Source of the DNA: Theristus sp. LFF4_11
Taxonomy: Eukaryota > Nematoda > Chromadorea > Monhysterida > Xyalidae
Direction: 5' to 3'
NCBI GenBank assembly: GCA_030248135.1
Contig: JASANC010002400.1
Span: forward strand, 62,001 to 126,000
Length of the DNA stretch: 64,000 nt
Positions 24,134-35,475 of the stretch are shown piece by piece. A program made the position numbers and the translations under genes. Under the pieces are notes generated by a model. It worked only from the letters and a program-made list of their open reading frames with translations. It was not told the origin of the DNA and made no database searches. The first letter of the stretch is position 1, and every line of letters starts with the position of its first letter.

Positions 24134-24554
24134 CAGCACTCGAGTGATTTATTGAACCGGCGCCACCAGGGCACCACGTCGTCGCTTTGATTCTTGGGTT
24201 GTGTATGGGTAAAATGATGGGTGATTATCGTAATTATTATGTGTAATTAGCTGTAATTGAGTGTTATTCTGCTATATAACGTGATCTTTTCCCTGTAATC
24301 TTGGTTGTTCTCCAGTCCAGTAAATCGCCACTCTCTCGCTACTTGAAGTCTAGGAGGGGGGGGGGGGGTGCACGGACGGGTATCTGCCTGCCCGCGCGAC
24401 GACAGAACACCAAACAGCAACCAGACAACGTAACAACGGAACGCTTGCATTGCAAACGGAGAAGCTCGGACGCTCAGAATTCAGATTGCGAGGCGAATCG
24501 TCACCTTATCTGCATCGGAAATGGTAAGCCAAGCTTTGGGACGCTCAAAAACTT

Positions 24555-25035
24555 CATCGCAGATGTTGTCGAAATCTAAAATCAGTCGGTAAAACGGTCC
24601 AAAATTGACTGCTGGCGGTTTTACGAGGTAATGTCAAAGAAAATTTTCAAGAATCAAGTTTATTTGTAAGCCTCACGGCCAGTTCACATCAACACATTCA
24701 CAAAACTTCCATTATGCAAAACAAACACAATTGATGTCACAAAAAAACCAAAGAAACACAAGATTATTGATGAAATTGGTGAATGCATGATGAATGAAAG
24801 CAAGCAAAAAATCAGTCGGTACGGTAAAACGGTCCAAAATCTACTGCTGACGGTTTTACGAGATAATATCAAAGAAAATTTTTGTTGAACTTTCGAAAAA
24901 TTGTGTCAAAATTGAGGTTTTCAGAGTATATTAGAGGAATAATTTTCGAATTTTTAAAAAAAACCGGCTTTTTTGTTTTTAATCACTTTTTTCAAAAGAA
25001 AATGTTCGATTTTTGTTTAACAACCCAACCCTACC
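24555..25035. repeat. Dispersed repeat, two direct copies (upstream of TRIT1)
   Basis: Two direct copies of a block starting AAAATCAGTCGG...AAAACGGTCC (24577 and 24808); the second continues to TTTGTTTAACAACCCAACCC. Both are reverse complements of 15965-16160. The second copy ends about 75 nt before the TRIT1 start codon. Between them (24650-24800) nothing was recognised. Confidence 0.65.
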
Positions 25036-25108
25036 CCCTAGACTCGTCCAGTCGTCCCTTGCAAAAATCCAGCTGTTAATGCATCGTTTGGATGGAAGCA
25101 GATCATAG

Positions 25109-28100
25109 ATGTGTCGACGTCCGTTGATTGTGATATTGGGAGCGACGGGCACAGGCAAAACGAAATTGGCCGTGGAACTGTGTCGCAGATTCAATGGCGA
25201 AATCATAAATTCGGATTCGATGCAGCTCTATAAGGTGTCTTTTGGATTGCTATTATGATTATTGTTGGTCTATCTTGTCTACTAGTCATATAAAATGAGT
25301 TTTGTGAACGTGCAGGGATTGGACATCAGCACAAACAAAGCAACGACGGGTGAAATGAAAGGTGTTGTACAGCATTTAATCGGGTTTCTTGATGCGTCCA
25401 TGGTGACGTTTACTGTCAAGGTGAAAAACATTTTAAAAATCTGCGTTTTCAAAATTGGTAGGTTGGTAGCTGGCAGTTAGGTTTGGCCGTTAGGGGTATT
25501 CATAAAACTACAGACCCGATACACTCAGCATAGATGGTTCGCATGCCACATGGCGAGGGCCCGCTCTTTGCACAATGTTACGTCAAAATTGGCAGAATTT
25601 TTTTTGCAAAAAGAACATGCAAACTGGAAATAAGTTTTAAACTGCAAACTTGTCATATTGTTGTTATGTTAAATGATCTAAATGAACGCCATTTTTACCC
25701 GACATTATATATTTTTCGTTTTTCAGGATTACCGCAATCGAACGCTTGACACGCTGGAGCGGTTGTGGCAACGGAATGTGCTGCCGGTCATGGTTGGTGG
25801 GACATCGTACTACATCGAAAGTGTCCTGTGGAATCTGTTGACTCCAAACACACAGAAAAAGCATGAAAATGTCGACGGTGGTGCACAACATCATTTATAT
25901 TCAGGTGAATTTGATTGGATCACGATCTGAGAAGCAGTCGCGCTTAAATTCACCACAAAAATAGAAACAGCAAACATATCTAAAATCTAAAAGCTGAAAT
26001 CTTGACTCAAATCATGCGGATTCGCGAGCGGACAGCGCCTCGCGCATTAAATGAGTGAACCTGGATCAGCACACGTTGGCGAAATTTACTCACTGTCCTG
26101 CAGCAATCAGTATACAGTATGCTGTAAACTTGTTTCTGTGCACGTTGCCTGCCAAAGTTGCCAACTGTTCCGAAGAAAAAATTTTGCCAGACTTCTTTAC
26201 ACACGTTCTAGGCGCGAAAAACCTATTCTGAAAAAGTGTTACTTATTCTTGTTTATGTTTTTTTTCTCAGCTATAATGTAATCAGCATGTGCTCGCCTTT
26301 TCAATATTTACCTGCGACATTTTCACAGTCGAAGAAAATTGTTTCTTGGGGTAGTTCCATCCGGAGATTTTGAAAACATGGTTAATTTTCATGCTCCGAC
26401 TTATTGGGTAAAAATTGGGCATTTTTAAAAATTCGCAGGGCCTTGACCAGGCTTCAAGTGTTAGCCCTTTCTATTTTTACCTGCGATACTTTCATAGTCG
26501 AACAAGCGAAAGGCATATCGGGAAACCTGAGTTTACAGAAAATGTATTTTGCGCTGATTTTATGCATTGCGGTGATTTTGGATTCATCCTGAGAAACATT
26601 TATGTAGCAGACAAGCGCAACATTGGCGTCGCTATCAGTCAAATAGAACAAATGCAATTTATAAATAGCAAACCACCAGTTAATGTCCGAATCAAGCAGT
26701 GCCAGATCGGTACGTTGAACTTGTAGGGATGTAAAATCGGTTTTTTTAAGTTTTTCGATGAAAAAACGGTGTTTTCACGGTTAAAAAAATTAGGACTTTT
26801 TCAAAAATGGTTTTCCATCTTCAGAATATTGTTCCGGATTTTGCCAAACACACAATTAAGCAAGAAAAGCTGGATAAAACCTGTTTGCAACGAAACACAA
26901 CAAAGCAACACAATAACACAACACGCGTTGCTTTTCCCGCACAATTTAGTGTGGATTCAACGACTAAAAATTGGATTTGTTTCGACGACTGGAAGTTCAG
27001 TTTTCTTTTGGTAAAAACCGATTTTTTATTTTTGGTGTAAAAAACGGTTAAAAACCGGTTTTTTCACGAGTAAACGTTTGTTCTCCCATGCCATCCCCAT
27101 GAGTTTGCACTCAGCTTCATAAAATTTTTACAGTTGCCATGAATGGAAGGTGAATGAATGGGCACTTTTTCCAATCTGTTGCAGTGATTCCTGCCGAGAT
27201 TCTGTTGTTACCAAATGAAGAGCTGCACCAACACCTGCAGTCAGTTGACATGCGAAGCGCAGCGGGCCTGCATCCGAACAATCGCAGACGGGTGTTGTCT
27301 GCTTTGCAGGTTGCTTGGTGTGAAAGAAAGTTGCTTGTTTCGTGTTTACTGCAGAAACACTGCTGTTTGGCGTTCATTGCTCCTGTATGATGCAGGTTTA
27401 CTACAGTTTGAAACAACCAATCAGCGAGTTGCATGCTAACCAGCGAATGGCCGATGGTGGCAACCCGCTCGGCGGGGCGTTGCGATTCAGTGACGTGCGC
27501 ATGTTCTGGCTGAACACACACGACAATGACGCGTTGGCAAGTTGCACGCGCATCTTTATCGATTCCGTGGTTTTAGTTAGAACGTTTGGTGTTTTATTCA
27601 AATGTGCTCTTGTAGTGCAACTGTCAGGAAGCCGTGTGTTCAGTTTCGCTTGGCTCTTTCCTTCTGGTGAAAGAAGTACGTCAGGGGGGGGGGCAAACTG
27701 AAATTCTGGTACCTGAACATGGAAAACAGACGTTTGTAAAGCTCATTTTGGTCGGGCACGTTCGAATAACTGCTTCCTCCTAAATTCAGATGAGTCGCCT
27801 GGACGAACGCGTTGATGAAATGGTGCAGCGAGGTTTGGAGCACGAGTTGACCGGGTTCTACGACGCAGAAATCGATGCGATGCTCAGTCGGAGAGAGGCG
27901 TTGCGTCAGCAGCATCCGAATGCCGACGACAGCCTGCTGGAGGAACTGGCCGTCAAAGGTGTCTGGCAAAGTATCGGCGTCAAAGAGTTTCGTTCGTTTC
28001 TCGAGCTCTCCGTTGAGCAACGTCAGTCTGAATACGGTCGCAAACTTTTTGACGAGTCAGTGAATCGAATGAAGATCGCCACTCGCCAGTACGCTCGACG

Positions 28101-28569
28101 TCAATTGAAATGGATTCGAAATCGTCTGCTGCGGCATCCCGACCGTCAAATGCCGCCAATGTACGAACTTGACGTCACTGAGCCGTCAAACTGGCTGCAA
28201 CAGGTGCATCGTCCAGCGGTCGAAATTGTGGACGCCTATTTAGAAAATGTTGCGTCGGCGTGGGAGCACTTGCGATGCGAGGTTGCCGATTGTGCGACGT
28301 CTGCGGAGCACCGTCAGTGGCACGGCGGCCGTGTGATTCGATGCAAATACTGCGCACAGACAATGTCGAACGAAAACAATTGGCAGCAGCACTGTCGCAG
28401 CAGGAGACATCGGTACATGCGCTCAAAAGCACTGAAACAAGCCGGCACCTTGCATCAGACCACCACAGACATGGACAACAATGGAAGGATCGCTCTTTCA
28501 GATGAATCAATTGCGTCTTGTCACACTTCGAATGAACGTGAAGGCGATTTGATTGCTGCTGAATCGTAA
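25109..28569 (+). CDS. TRIT1: tRNA dimethylallyltransferase (tRNA isopentenyltransferase)
   Basis: Adds a dimethylallyl group to A37 of tRNAs reading UNN codons, in cytosol and mitochondria (human TRIT1, yeast MOD5, worm GRO-1). Six exons join in phase to about 484 residues (human about 467): 25109-25234, 25316-25420, 25727-25904, 27185-27309, 27396-27536, 27790-28569. Seen: P-loop [87 protein letters not shown] and, at the C-terminus, a matrin/U1-type zinc finger C-x2-C-x12-H-x5-H ([11 protein letters not shown]...HCRSRRH) typical of the eukaryotic enzymes. Exon 5 best ends at a GC donor (GCAAGT); a GT donor 33 nt later is also in frame. AATAAA at 28611 lies 42 nt past the stop. Intron 3 (1.3 kb) is filled with repeats. 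Confidence 0.93.
26724..27100. repeat. Possible terminal-inverted-repeat element in TRIT1 intron 3
   Basis: Left end TAGGGATG, right end CATCCCCA, with AAAACGGTT/AACCGGTTTTTT-type palindromic blocks just inside both ends. The texture resembles the TAGGGTTGG element at 42071. No clear 8-bp duplication was found at its borders. Confidence 0.35.
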
Positions 28570-28961
28570 ACTTTTGTGATGTTAGTTAGTGATATGAAAA
28601 TGTTGGTGGAAATAAAAATTTTTGAATCAGTGTTGGTTGGCGTTGTTGGTGTGCTGTGCGTTTGCCTGTTGAACACGTTTGTGTCGTGTTGTTATGTGTG
28701 GTGTGCACGCACATTATCTCAGTTTGTGACAATGTACGCTTCGTTTCATTTCAATTTTTTAGTTATGTTCAAAACATTTCGAATGTTGCAGGAACGCACA
28801 ATGTCATCTGCTACAACTTCATCAATACTTCACCTCACTCATCGCATCAAAACTGTCAAAAAGTACAAATGTGTGCCCATGTATGCTAACATTTAGATTT
28901 CTACAATATTTATTCCCAGTGCTTGCATTTATTTTTAGTATTTTTCTACTTATTACTGCAG

Positions 28962-29716
28962 ATTCATTGTTGACGGATTCAACGTTCTTCTGTTGCGCAG
29001 CAGAAAGAATGCGGACTGGATCAATGAAACACCAAACCCGGAAGTGATGTCTCTGATTGACGTCAGTTCGTGTGTGCTTTTTGTCACAGCTTCACGTTTG
29101 CAGCTGCCTGTTTTTTGCACGTGCTGCCTTTTGCAGGGTTGTTTCGACGGACTCGGTGTGTCAGACTTGGTGAAATCAGCCGAGCTTTGGATGCTCATCG
29201 GAAAGTTTTTCTCAACGTTGCAGGTGCCGATTTTCGCCAATCAACAGGTGAGTTATTTTTTGGATTTTTTTTAAATTAACTGAATGCTAATTTTTTTCGT
29301 ATTTCTCGCAGAACCAGCTTCTGCAGTTGGCGAAGTCCTCGAAGCATTTGGAAATCAGCGCCGTTATGGATATATGCAAGAAGTTGCCAGTCGAGCATGT
29401 TGCCACATTGGACTGGATGATTAAAAAAACACACGAACTGGCACGTTACTTGCACTCGTTTAAGGATCAAAAATATGTATATGTCCTTTTAAACATTAAC
29501 ATTTCTTTGTGGTGAGTGAAGTTGTCGACGTTTCAGGTTGAAATGGTGCAGTCTCCGAGCGCGGATCGATGGCTGCAGTTTCTTGCAGTGCATTTTGCTC
29601 AGCTGAATGGCAAATGTGTGCCTGAGTTGCGTTTGAGCGATCGACAACAGAGCATGCTGCACGCAATGACACAAGTCGTCACTCTGTTGTACGAGCATAG
29701 AGAACAGCTTCGTTAG
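28962..29716 (+). CDS. Unrecognised multi-exon gene, 3' exons
   Basis: Four blocks with good splice sites and consistent phase: 28962-29061 (FIVDGFNVLLLRSRKNADW), 29137-29247 (CFDGLGVSDLVKSAELWML), 29312-29476 (NQLLQLAKSSKHLEISAV, LPVEHVATLDWMIKKTHELA) and 29537-29716 (VEMVQSPSADRWLQFLAVHF ... YEHREQLR, TAG stop). The product looks all-helical. The exon before 28962 was not identified; GTHNVICYNFINTS at about 28800 is a candidate. Another coding-like stretch, 29777-29899 (AYASVEVRKFEAGVEAKAML, ending in TAG), follows and could be an alternative last exon. Fold and function are not known to me. Confidence 0.6.
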
Positions 29717-30179
29717 TTGCGTTTTATTTCAGACGCCACATGGCCGCTGTGACAGCTAATACTACAAATTATCCAGGGCAACTATATTTATCAGCACATT
29801 TCAGATGCATACGCTTCGGTGGAAGTTCGAAAGTTTGAGGCTGGCGTCGAGGCAAAGGCGATGCTCTCGTTTGTTTCTGATTTATTGCATATTTATTAGA
29901 ACCAGTCTCACCGCACCACAAGGGGCCAGTTTTTTAAAGCTTACCAGTCCAGTAGCGCCACACCATGGCCCCTGATTTTGTGTTTTTTGCTTTGCTTGCA
30001 AGGTCTGGTTTTCTGTGCATGACCAGCACTTGTTCTTCGGCATGTGGCGTCATTTCGGACTGACAGCTTCTAAAAACTAGGTCATATTTGTTTTCAGACT
30101 GCCAAAAGATTTTCTGATAGCGGACGAACAACAGCATAAAACCGAGGTTCATGCTAGTGTCGCATGCGTTTTTGCAGGC

Positions 30180-30457
30180 GAATTCGCCACGCCGAGAAAG
30201 TGGAGATGCGCGTGCGCGAGGAGGAACGACGCCGCGAGGAGAAGTTTGCTCAGAAGTACTCGGCAGACAGCTTGAAGCGATCCACGCGCATCAAGGGTAA
30301 ACTCGAGCAAGAACACAAGAAACGACAACAACACCGCCAACGCACGGACGACACGAGACGCAGACGGAAGTGCTGGGCGGAGCGCATACTGAAGCACGAC
30401 TACACGCTGCTCGAGGTGCACGAGTGCTGCGCTCCGCAGACGGACAAGCAAAATTGA
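30180..30457 (+). CDS. Charged, coiled-coil-like terminal exon
   Basis: Begins after a TTTTTGCAG acceptor and ends with TGA at 30455-30457. The product is rich in R, K and E (EKVEMRVREEERRREEKFAQ), followed by ERILKHDYTLLEVHECC. Codon use is GC-richer than the flanks, supporting real coding sequence. Family not recognised. It may be the last exon of the preceding unrecognised gene or of a separate one. Confidence 0.5.
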
Positions 30458-30904
30458 AGCTGCTTGTGTTGTGTGTTGCTGGACAATGTTTCGTGTGCAT
30501 TCATTTCTGTTGTTTTTTCGTTTGACCTCCGCTGATTGATTCGGCAGGCTTTCATATTGATTCGCGGGTTTGATTTTTGTGGCAATAATACCGCTTTCGA
30601 TGCGTGTTCTTTTTTTTCGAATTCGGTTTGTTGACATACAATAGTAATTTCTTGTCTTTTGTTATGTTAAGAATTGTGTATTTTCATTTTGTTTCACAGC
30701 ATTCCAATTTAGTGCTGCTTTCAACATTGCACTAAAACAGCAAATGTTGAATAAGAAGTGCTATTTTTTTTTTTTTTTGTTTTGTTAGGATTTTTAGGCG
30801 ATGTTTTTAGGGGTACCAGAGAAGCGTACAGACGCCATTGAGTTGGGCCCTTGATTTTTGTCATTAATGTTGAAATACCCTCGGAAAATCACAATACGTT
30901 GGTA

Positions 30905-32815
30905 ATTTTCTGAACCCCGGACAACTAGGTTTTTTTTTTTGTTTTTAGGCCAATTTGTATGCTATTTCTAGGCCCATTCGCCCAAAATCGTCACGATTCA
31001 GTCTAGAATTTCTACATAAGAAAACTGACCCAAAAGCAGTGATCGGCGGTTGAATTACCCTGGAAAACACAGTTTTCTTGTTTTCATTTCTGGACCGGTT
31101 TCACTAAATTCCCGGCGATTCCCCGAAATCGTCACGATTCGAAATCTAAAGTTGATCACGTAAGAAAACTAACAAAATTGTTATCAGCGCATTGATTACC
31201 CGGAAAACACTGTTTTCTTGTTTTTCATTTTTGGACCGATTTCGCCAATTTCCACGGCCAATTCGCCCGAAATCGTCACGATTCAGTACCTAGAATTGCT
31301 CACATAAGAAAACTAACCCAGAATCCGTGATCAGCGCATTGAATTACCATGGAAAACACCGTTTTTTGTTTTTCATTTCTGGACCGATTTCGCCAATTTC
31401 CACGGCCGATTCGTCCGAAATCGTCACGATTCAGTACCTAGAATTGCTCACATAAGAAAACTAACCCAGAATCCGTGATCAGCGCATTGAATTACCATGG
31501 AAAACACCGTTGTTTTGGTTTTTCATTTCTGGACCGATTTCGCCAATTTCCACGGCCGATTCGCCCGAAATCGTCACGATTCAGTATCTAGAGTTGCTCA
31601 CTTAAAAAACTAACCCAAAATCCGTGATCAGCGCATTGAATTACCCTGAAAAACACCATTTTCTTGTTTTTCGTTTCTGGACCGATTTCGCCAACTTCCA
31701 CGGCCGATTCGCCCGAAATCGTCACGATTCAGATTAAAGTTGCTCACGTAAGAAAAGTAACAAAATCGTGATAGGCATTGAATTAGGAAAAATATTTTTT
31801 GTTTTGTTTTAGACGATTTGCAATTTACGGCCGATTGCGAAATCGTACGATTAGATTAAAGTTGTACGTAGAAAACTAACAAAATCGGATAGCGCATTGA
31901 ATTACCTGGAAAACACCATTTTTTGTTTTTGTTTTGAGATTTGAATTTAGGCGATTCGCCGAAATGTCACGATTCAGCATTAAGTGGTACGTAAGAAAAT
32001 AACCAAATGTGATGGATTGATTATGGAAACACGTTTTTTGTTTTTTTTGGACCGATTTCGAATTTCACGGCCGATTGTCGAAATCGTCAGATTCAGTACT
32101 GAATTGTAAAGAAAAGATGTGATAGGTTGATTATGGAAAGTTGTTTGGTGGAGATGTGGGATTGGATGGAGTTAGAGTGTATGGATAGGTTGATTTGAGT
32201 TTTGTTTGAGATTTGTTAGGGATTGCGATGTGATTAGTTAAGTTGTAGTGAATAAAATGTGATAGATTGATTACCGAAAAATTTTTTTGTTTTTGTTTTA
32301 GACCGATTTGAATTTAGGGATTGCGAAATCGTCACGATTAGTTAAGTTGCTACGTAAGAAAACTAACAAATCCGTGATAGCGATTGATTACTGGAAACAT
32401 TTTTTGTTTTTCGTTTCTGGACCGATTTCGCCAATTTCGGCCGATTCGCGAAATGTCACGATTCAGCTCTACAGTGGCTACGTAAGAAAACTAACCCAAA
32501 ATCCGTGATCAGCGCATTGATTACCTGGAAAACACATTTTTTGTTTTTGTTTCTAGACGATTTCGCCAATTTACGGCCGATTGCGAAATCGTCACGATTC
32601 AGCATTATTCGCGAAATCGTACGATTCAGCTCTAAAGTTGTAGTAAGAACTAAAAATGTGATAGGTTGATTACTGGAAAACACCCTTTTCTTGTTTTTCG
32701 TTTCTAGACCGATTTCGCAATTTCCACGGCCGATTCGCTCGAAATCGTCACGATTCAGATCTAAAGTTGCTCACGTAAGAAAACTAACCAAAATCCGTGA
32801 TCAGCGCATTGATTT
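30905..32815. repeat. Tandem array, about 148-bp unit
   Basis: About 13 copies of a unit marked by ACGGCCGATTCGCCCGAAAT, CGTCACGATTCAG, GCTCACGTAAGAAAACTAAC and GTGATCAGCGCATTGAATTA. Anchors at 31254, 31402, 31552 and 31700 give a 148-150 bp period. Between about 31770 and 32680 the copies shorten to about 117-127 bp by many 1-3 base losses, mostly of C-containing bases, then return to full length. No gene was seen in it; short frames here are noise. Confidence 0.9.
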
Positions 32816-32869
32816 AGACTAGACTTTTTTTTTTTTTCGTAGTCAGACAAAATTTGTAAGAGTGAAAAG

Positions 32870-33345
32870 CTGATACCCAGTCGAAATGCTACGAACTGTA
32901 AAAATGAATTTTGACGAAAAAATGCCCGGGCAAAAATTTTTTAAAATCTACGAATGAAATTAAGGAAACATTTTTGTTCGACTGTGAAAGTGTGCAGGTA
33001 TAAATTGAAAGGGCGCACACTTAAAACCAGGTGAAAACCCTGCGAATTTTAATGCCCAATTTTTACCAAAACAAGGTCTGGGTAAAAAATTAATCCGATT
33101 TTCAAAATCTCGGATGGATTACCAGGAAACATTTTTGTTCGACTGTGAAAGTGTCGAGGTAAAAATTGAAAGGGGCACATTAAAACCAGGTGAAAACCCT
33201 GCGAATTTTAATGCAATTTTTACAAAAACAGGGTCTGGGTAAAAAATTAACCCAATTTTCAAAATCTCCGGATGGAATTACCCCAGGAAACATTTTTGTT
33301 TGACTGTGAAAGTGTCGCAGGTAAAAACTGAAAGGGCGCACACAT
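32870..33345. repeat. Tandem array, about 160-bp unit
   Basis: Three copies; the anchor TTTTTGTTCGACTGTGAAAG recurs at 32971, 33132 and (variant) 33292. The unit also contains GTGAAAACCCTGCGAATTTT and AAAACAGGGTCTGGGTAAAA. A related inverted block (ACAGTCGAA, CCTGCGA, GGTAAAAATTGGG) is found in TRIT1 intron 3 at about 26320-26520. Confidence 0.8.
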
Positions 33346-33355
33346 GTTGATTACA

Positions 33356-35082
33356 TCTACTATACTAAAAAAATACTTTGTCTGTCCGTCTGTCTGTCTG
33401 TCTGTCCGTCCAACTTTTTGCTATTTAAGGCAGCGAAATCAAAATGTTGCTATCACTTTTTAACAATTTTTCTATGCAAATTATTTTCTCTCTTTCGGTT
33501 TTCAACAACGAGTCATCATGATTCATTCAGTTCTTTCCTCAACGTTACGTCGCAATGGTCAGTTCGGTTGGTAGTTGTGATGTAAAAAGATGAGATTATA
33601 ATGTGCGGGAACGAATTGCTCCAAAAAGCCGCCACCATGTCACAGAATGGGCGGCACATCCGATTATGATCGACAGCAGAAATTGGAAAAACGGGTCTCC
33701 GAATAAAACGAATTTGCGACTTTGAAAAACCAACAATAACGAAATCGGCGGGGGGGGGGTACAATTCCGGCCCGCTAATTCCGGCCTGAAGAATTCCGGC
33801 CCGCTCATTCCGGTCCGAAGAATTCCGGCCCGAAGAATTCCGGCCCGGAGAATTCCGGCCCGGAGAATTTTCGCCAGCACGAACAATATTAAACCACACG
33901 AAGTGATTTTGGTAATGAAATCTATATTATTAAATTTACAAAGTGTCTGTCTGTGGCACTTTTTTGCAATTTGAATTGGCGCCCTTTTTTGCTACTTAAG
34001 AAAACTCCATCTCAATTTCCTTAACCTATTTTTTTAATAATGCCAGTTGAGATTGTTTTCTCAAAACGTCGCTCTTCATAGCTGGAATCATCATGATACT
34101 CTTTGGTCAACAGAGACAGTTCAGCGCAGCATAGGCAAATGGAAGCGTGGCTGATCAAAACTTAATGATCGACTGGGAAAGATGTAACAAAACCGTCTTT
34201 GAAAAAAGTTTGATTATTTTTGTTTTTAAAAATCGGGTTGCAAAACGCACATCGACATCGGCATTGCAAGTTGCACTTTGGATTCAAAACAAGTAAAGTT
34301 CATTGAAATTGATACTCCATGTTTCATTTTCAAATTGATACTCCATGGTTATGAGCGATAATTTCAACGTAACGCACGATGGGCAACTGGCAATTGTTGC
34401 TGCTCAAAACTTGACGAGCGACTGCGAAAGATGTAACAAAACCGTCTCTGAAAAAAAAGTTAGTTTTTTAATTGGGTCGAAATGGTATTTACCATTCATT
34501 TTCACTTTGCAAAATGTTTGGGTCATGTTGGGGTAAACGGGTAAAAAGAAGCAAAACTGCAAAACGAAATTATAAACGTCACTTTTTTGTTTCTTCTATT
34601 CATGTTCACTTTACAAAAAAGGCTTGGCTTATGTTAGGGTAACCGGGTAAAAAAGCATTAGCTTTTTAAAACGGGTATTTTTAATGAAAAAACGTTAATT
34701 TTTATATATTTTATTCAATCTTACTTAACTTGCAAAAAGGCTTGACTTAGGTCAGGGTGAACGGGTAAAAATTGCAAAATCATAAACTTCGCATTTTCAC
34801 TTTGCAAAAAAGGCTTGGCTTGGGTAAGCGGGTAAAAGAAGCATTAGCCTTTTAAAACGGGTAAATTGAAAAAAACGTTAATTTTTATGTTTTTTATTCA
34901 ATCTTACTTCACATACAAAAAGGCTTGACTTAGGTTACGGTGAACGGGGAAAAAATAGCAAAATCATGAACTTCGCATTTTCAGTTTACAAAAAAGGCTT
35001 GGCTTTGGTAAACGGGTAAAAAAAGCATTAGCTTTTTAAAACGGCATTGATTAAGCCACGTACGCTCGGGTCAATGGGCTAG
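33356..35082. mobile_element. Helitron-like elements (nested or composite)
   Basis: Helitron features: 5' TC starts inserted after A at 33356 (TCTACTATACTAAAAAAATA) and 33921 (TCTATATTATTAAATTTACA), each followed by a TTTGTCTGTC/AAGTGTCTGTCTGT block, and a 3' CTAG followed by T at 35079-35082. The 3' subterminal hairpin is weak (CGTACG core), so this copy may be decayed. Two 5' ends and one 3' end suggest one element inserted in or beside another. The inner part (34480-35040) holds several copies of an about 140-bp repeat with AAAGGCTTGGCTTAGGTTA and AGCATTAGCTTTTTAAAACG. No Rep/helicase frame, so non-autonomous. Confidence 0.65.
33765..33915. repeat. GAATTCCGGCCCG repeat, left inverted arm
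   Basis: Seven or so copies of a 13-15 bp unit (GAATTCCGGCCC, with GGAGAATTC or GAAGAATTC spacers) following a G10 run, then TTCGCCAGCACGAACAATAT and a block ending CACTTCGTGTGG in inverse. The same sequence occurs inverted at 35338-35475. Confidence 0.75.
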
Positions 35083-35337
35083 TAATAAAATAAAAATATC
35101 GATGTTCACATGTTACAGTGTATTTTCAATGATGTTCGTCCTGTTTGCTTTTTTGAAAAATGAAACCTTTTGGAAAAAAGAAACTACAACTAAATTTCTT
35201 ATTATTTTTGTTCATGAACAGGATTTGTGACCCTTTTACCTTATCAAAAAGGCTTGGCTTAGGATTAGGAACCTACAACAAGTCACTGCAAGCAAGTTCT
35301 AAACAAAAATAAAAAATCACAAGAATTTATTTACCAA

Positions 35338-35475
35338 AAATCACTTCGTGTGGTTTAATATTGTTCTTGCTGGCGAAAATTCTCCGGGCCGGAATTCTTC
35401 GGGTTGGAATTCTTCGGGCCGGAATGAGCGGGTCGGAATTCTACGGGCCGGAATTTCGCGGGCCGGAATAGTACA
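35338..35475. repeat. GAATTCCGGCCCG repeat, right inverted arm
   Basis: Reverse complement of 33765-33915: TCACTTCGTGTGGTTTAATA, TTCTTGCTGGCGAAAATTCT, then CGGGCCGGAATTCTT units. The two arms bracket the inner Helitron-like element. Confidence 0.75.

Larger units (their letters stand above)
19970..24170 (-). mobile_element. Non-LTR retrotransposon (CR1/Jockey-type LINE), apparently complete
   Basis: Minus-strand LINE with ORF1 (24133-23099), ORF2 (23098-20108), a short 3' UTR and a poly(A) tail seen as the T/C-run at 19970-20001 on the plus strand. ORFs are free of frameshifts, indicating a recent insertion. The 5' limit is approximate; no convincing target duplication was found. It sits in the mobile-element island between SYS1 and TRIT1. 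Confidence 0.85.

Noticed and set aside
27790..28569. Separate intron-less zinc-finger gene starting at the ATG at 27790
   Set aside because: The ATG lies directly after an acceptor and the frame continues the TRIT1 domain; it is the last TRIT1 exon.
30905..33345. CRISPR-like array
   Set aside because: Units are adjacent without variable spacers and the genome is animal; these are satellite-type tandem repeats.
33356..33420. (TCTG)n microsatellite as an independent feature
   Set aside because: The TCTG/TCCG run is part of the Helitron 5' end, as the same block follows the second 5' end at 33921.
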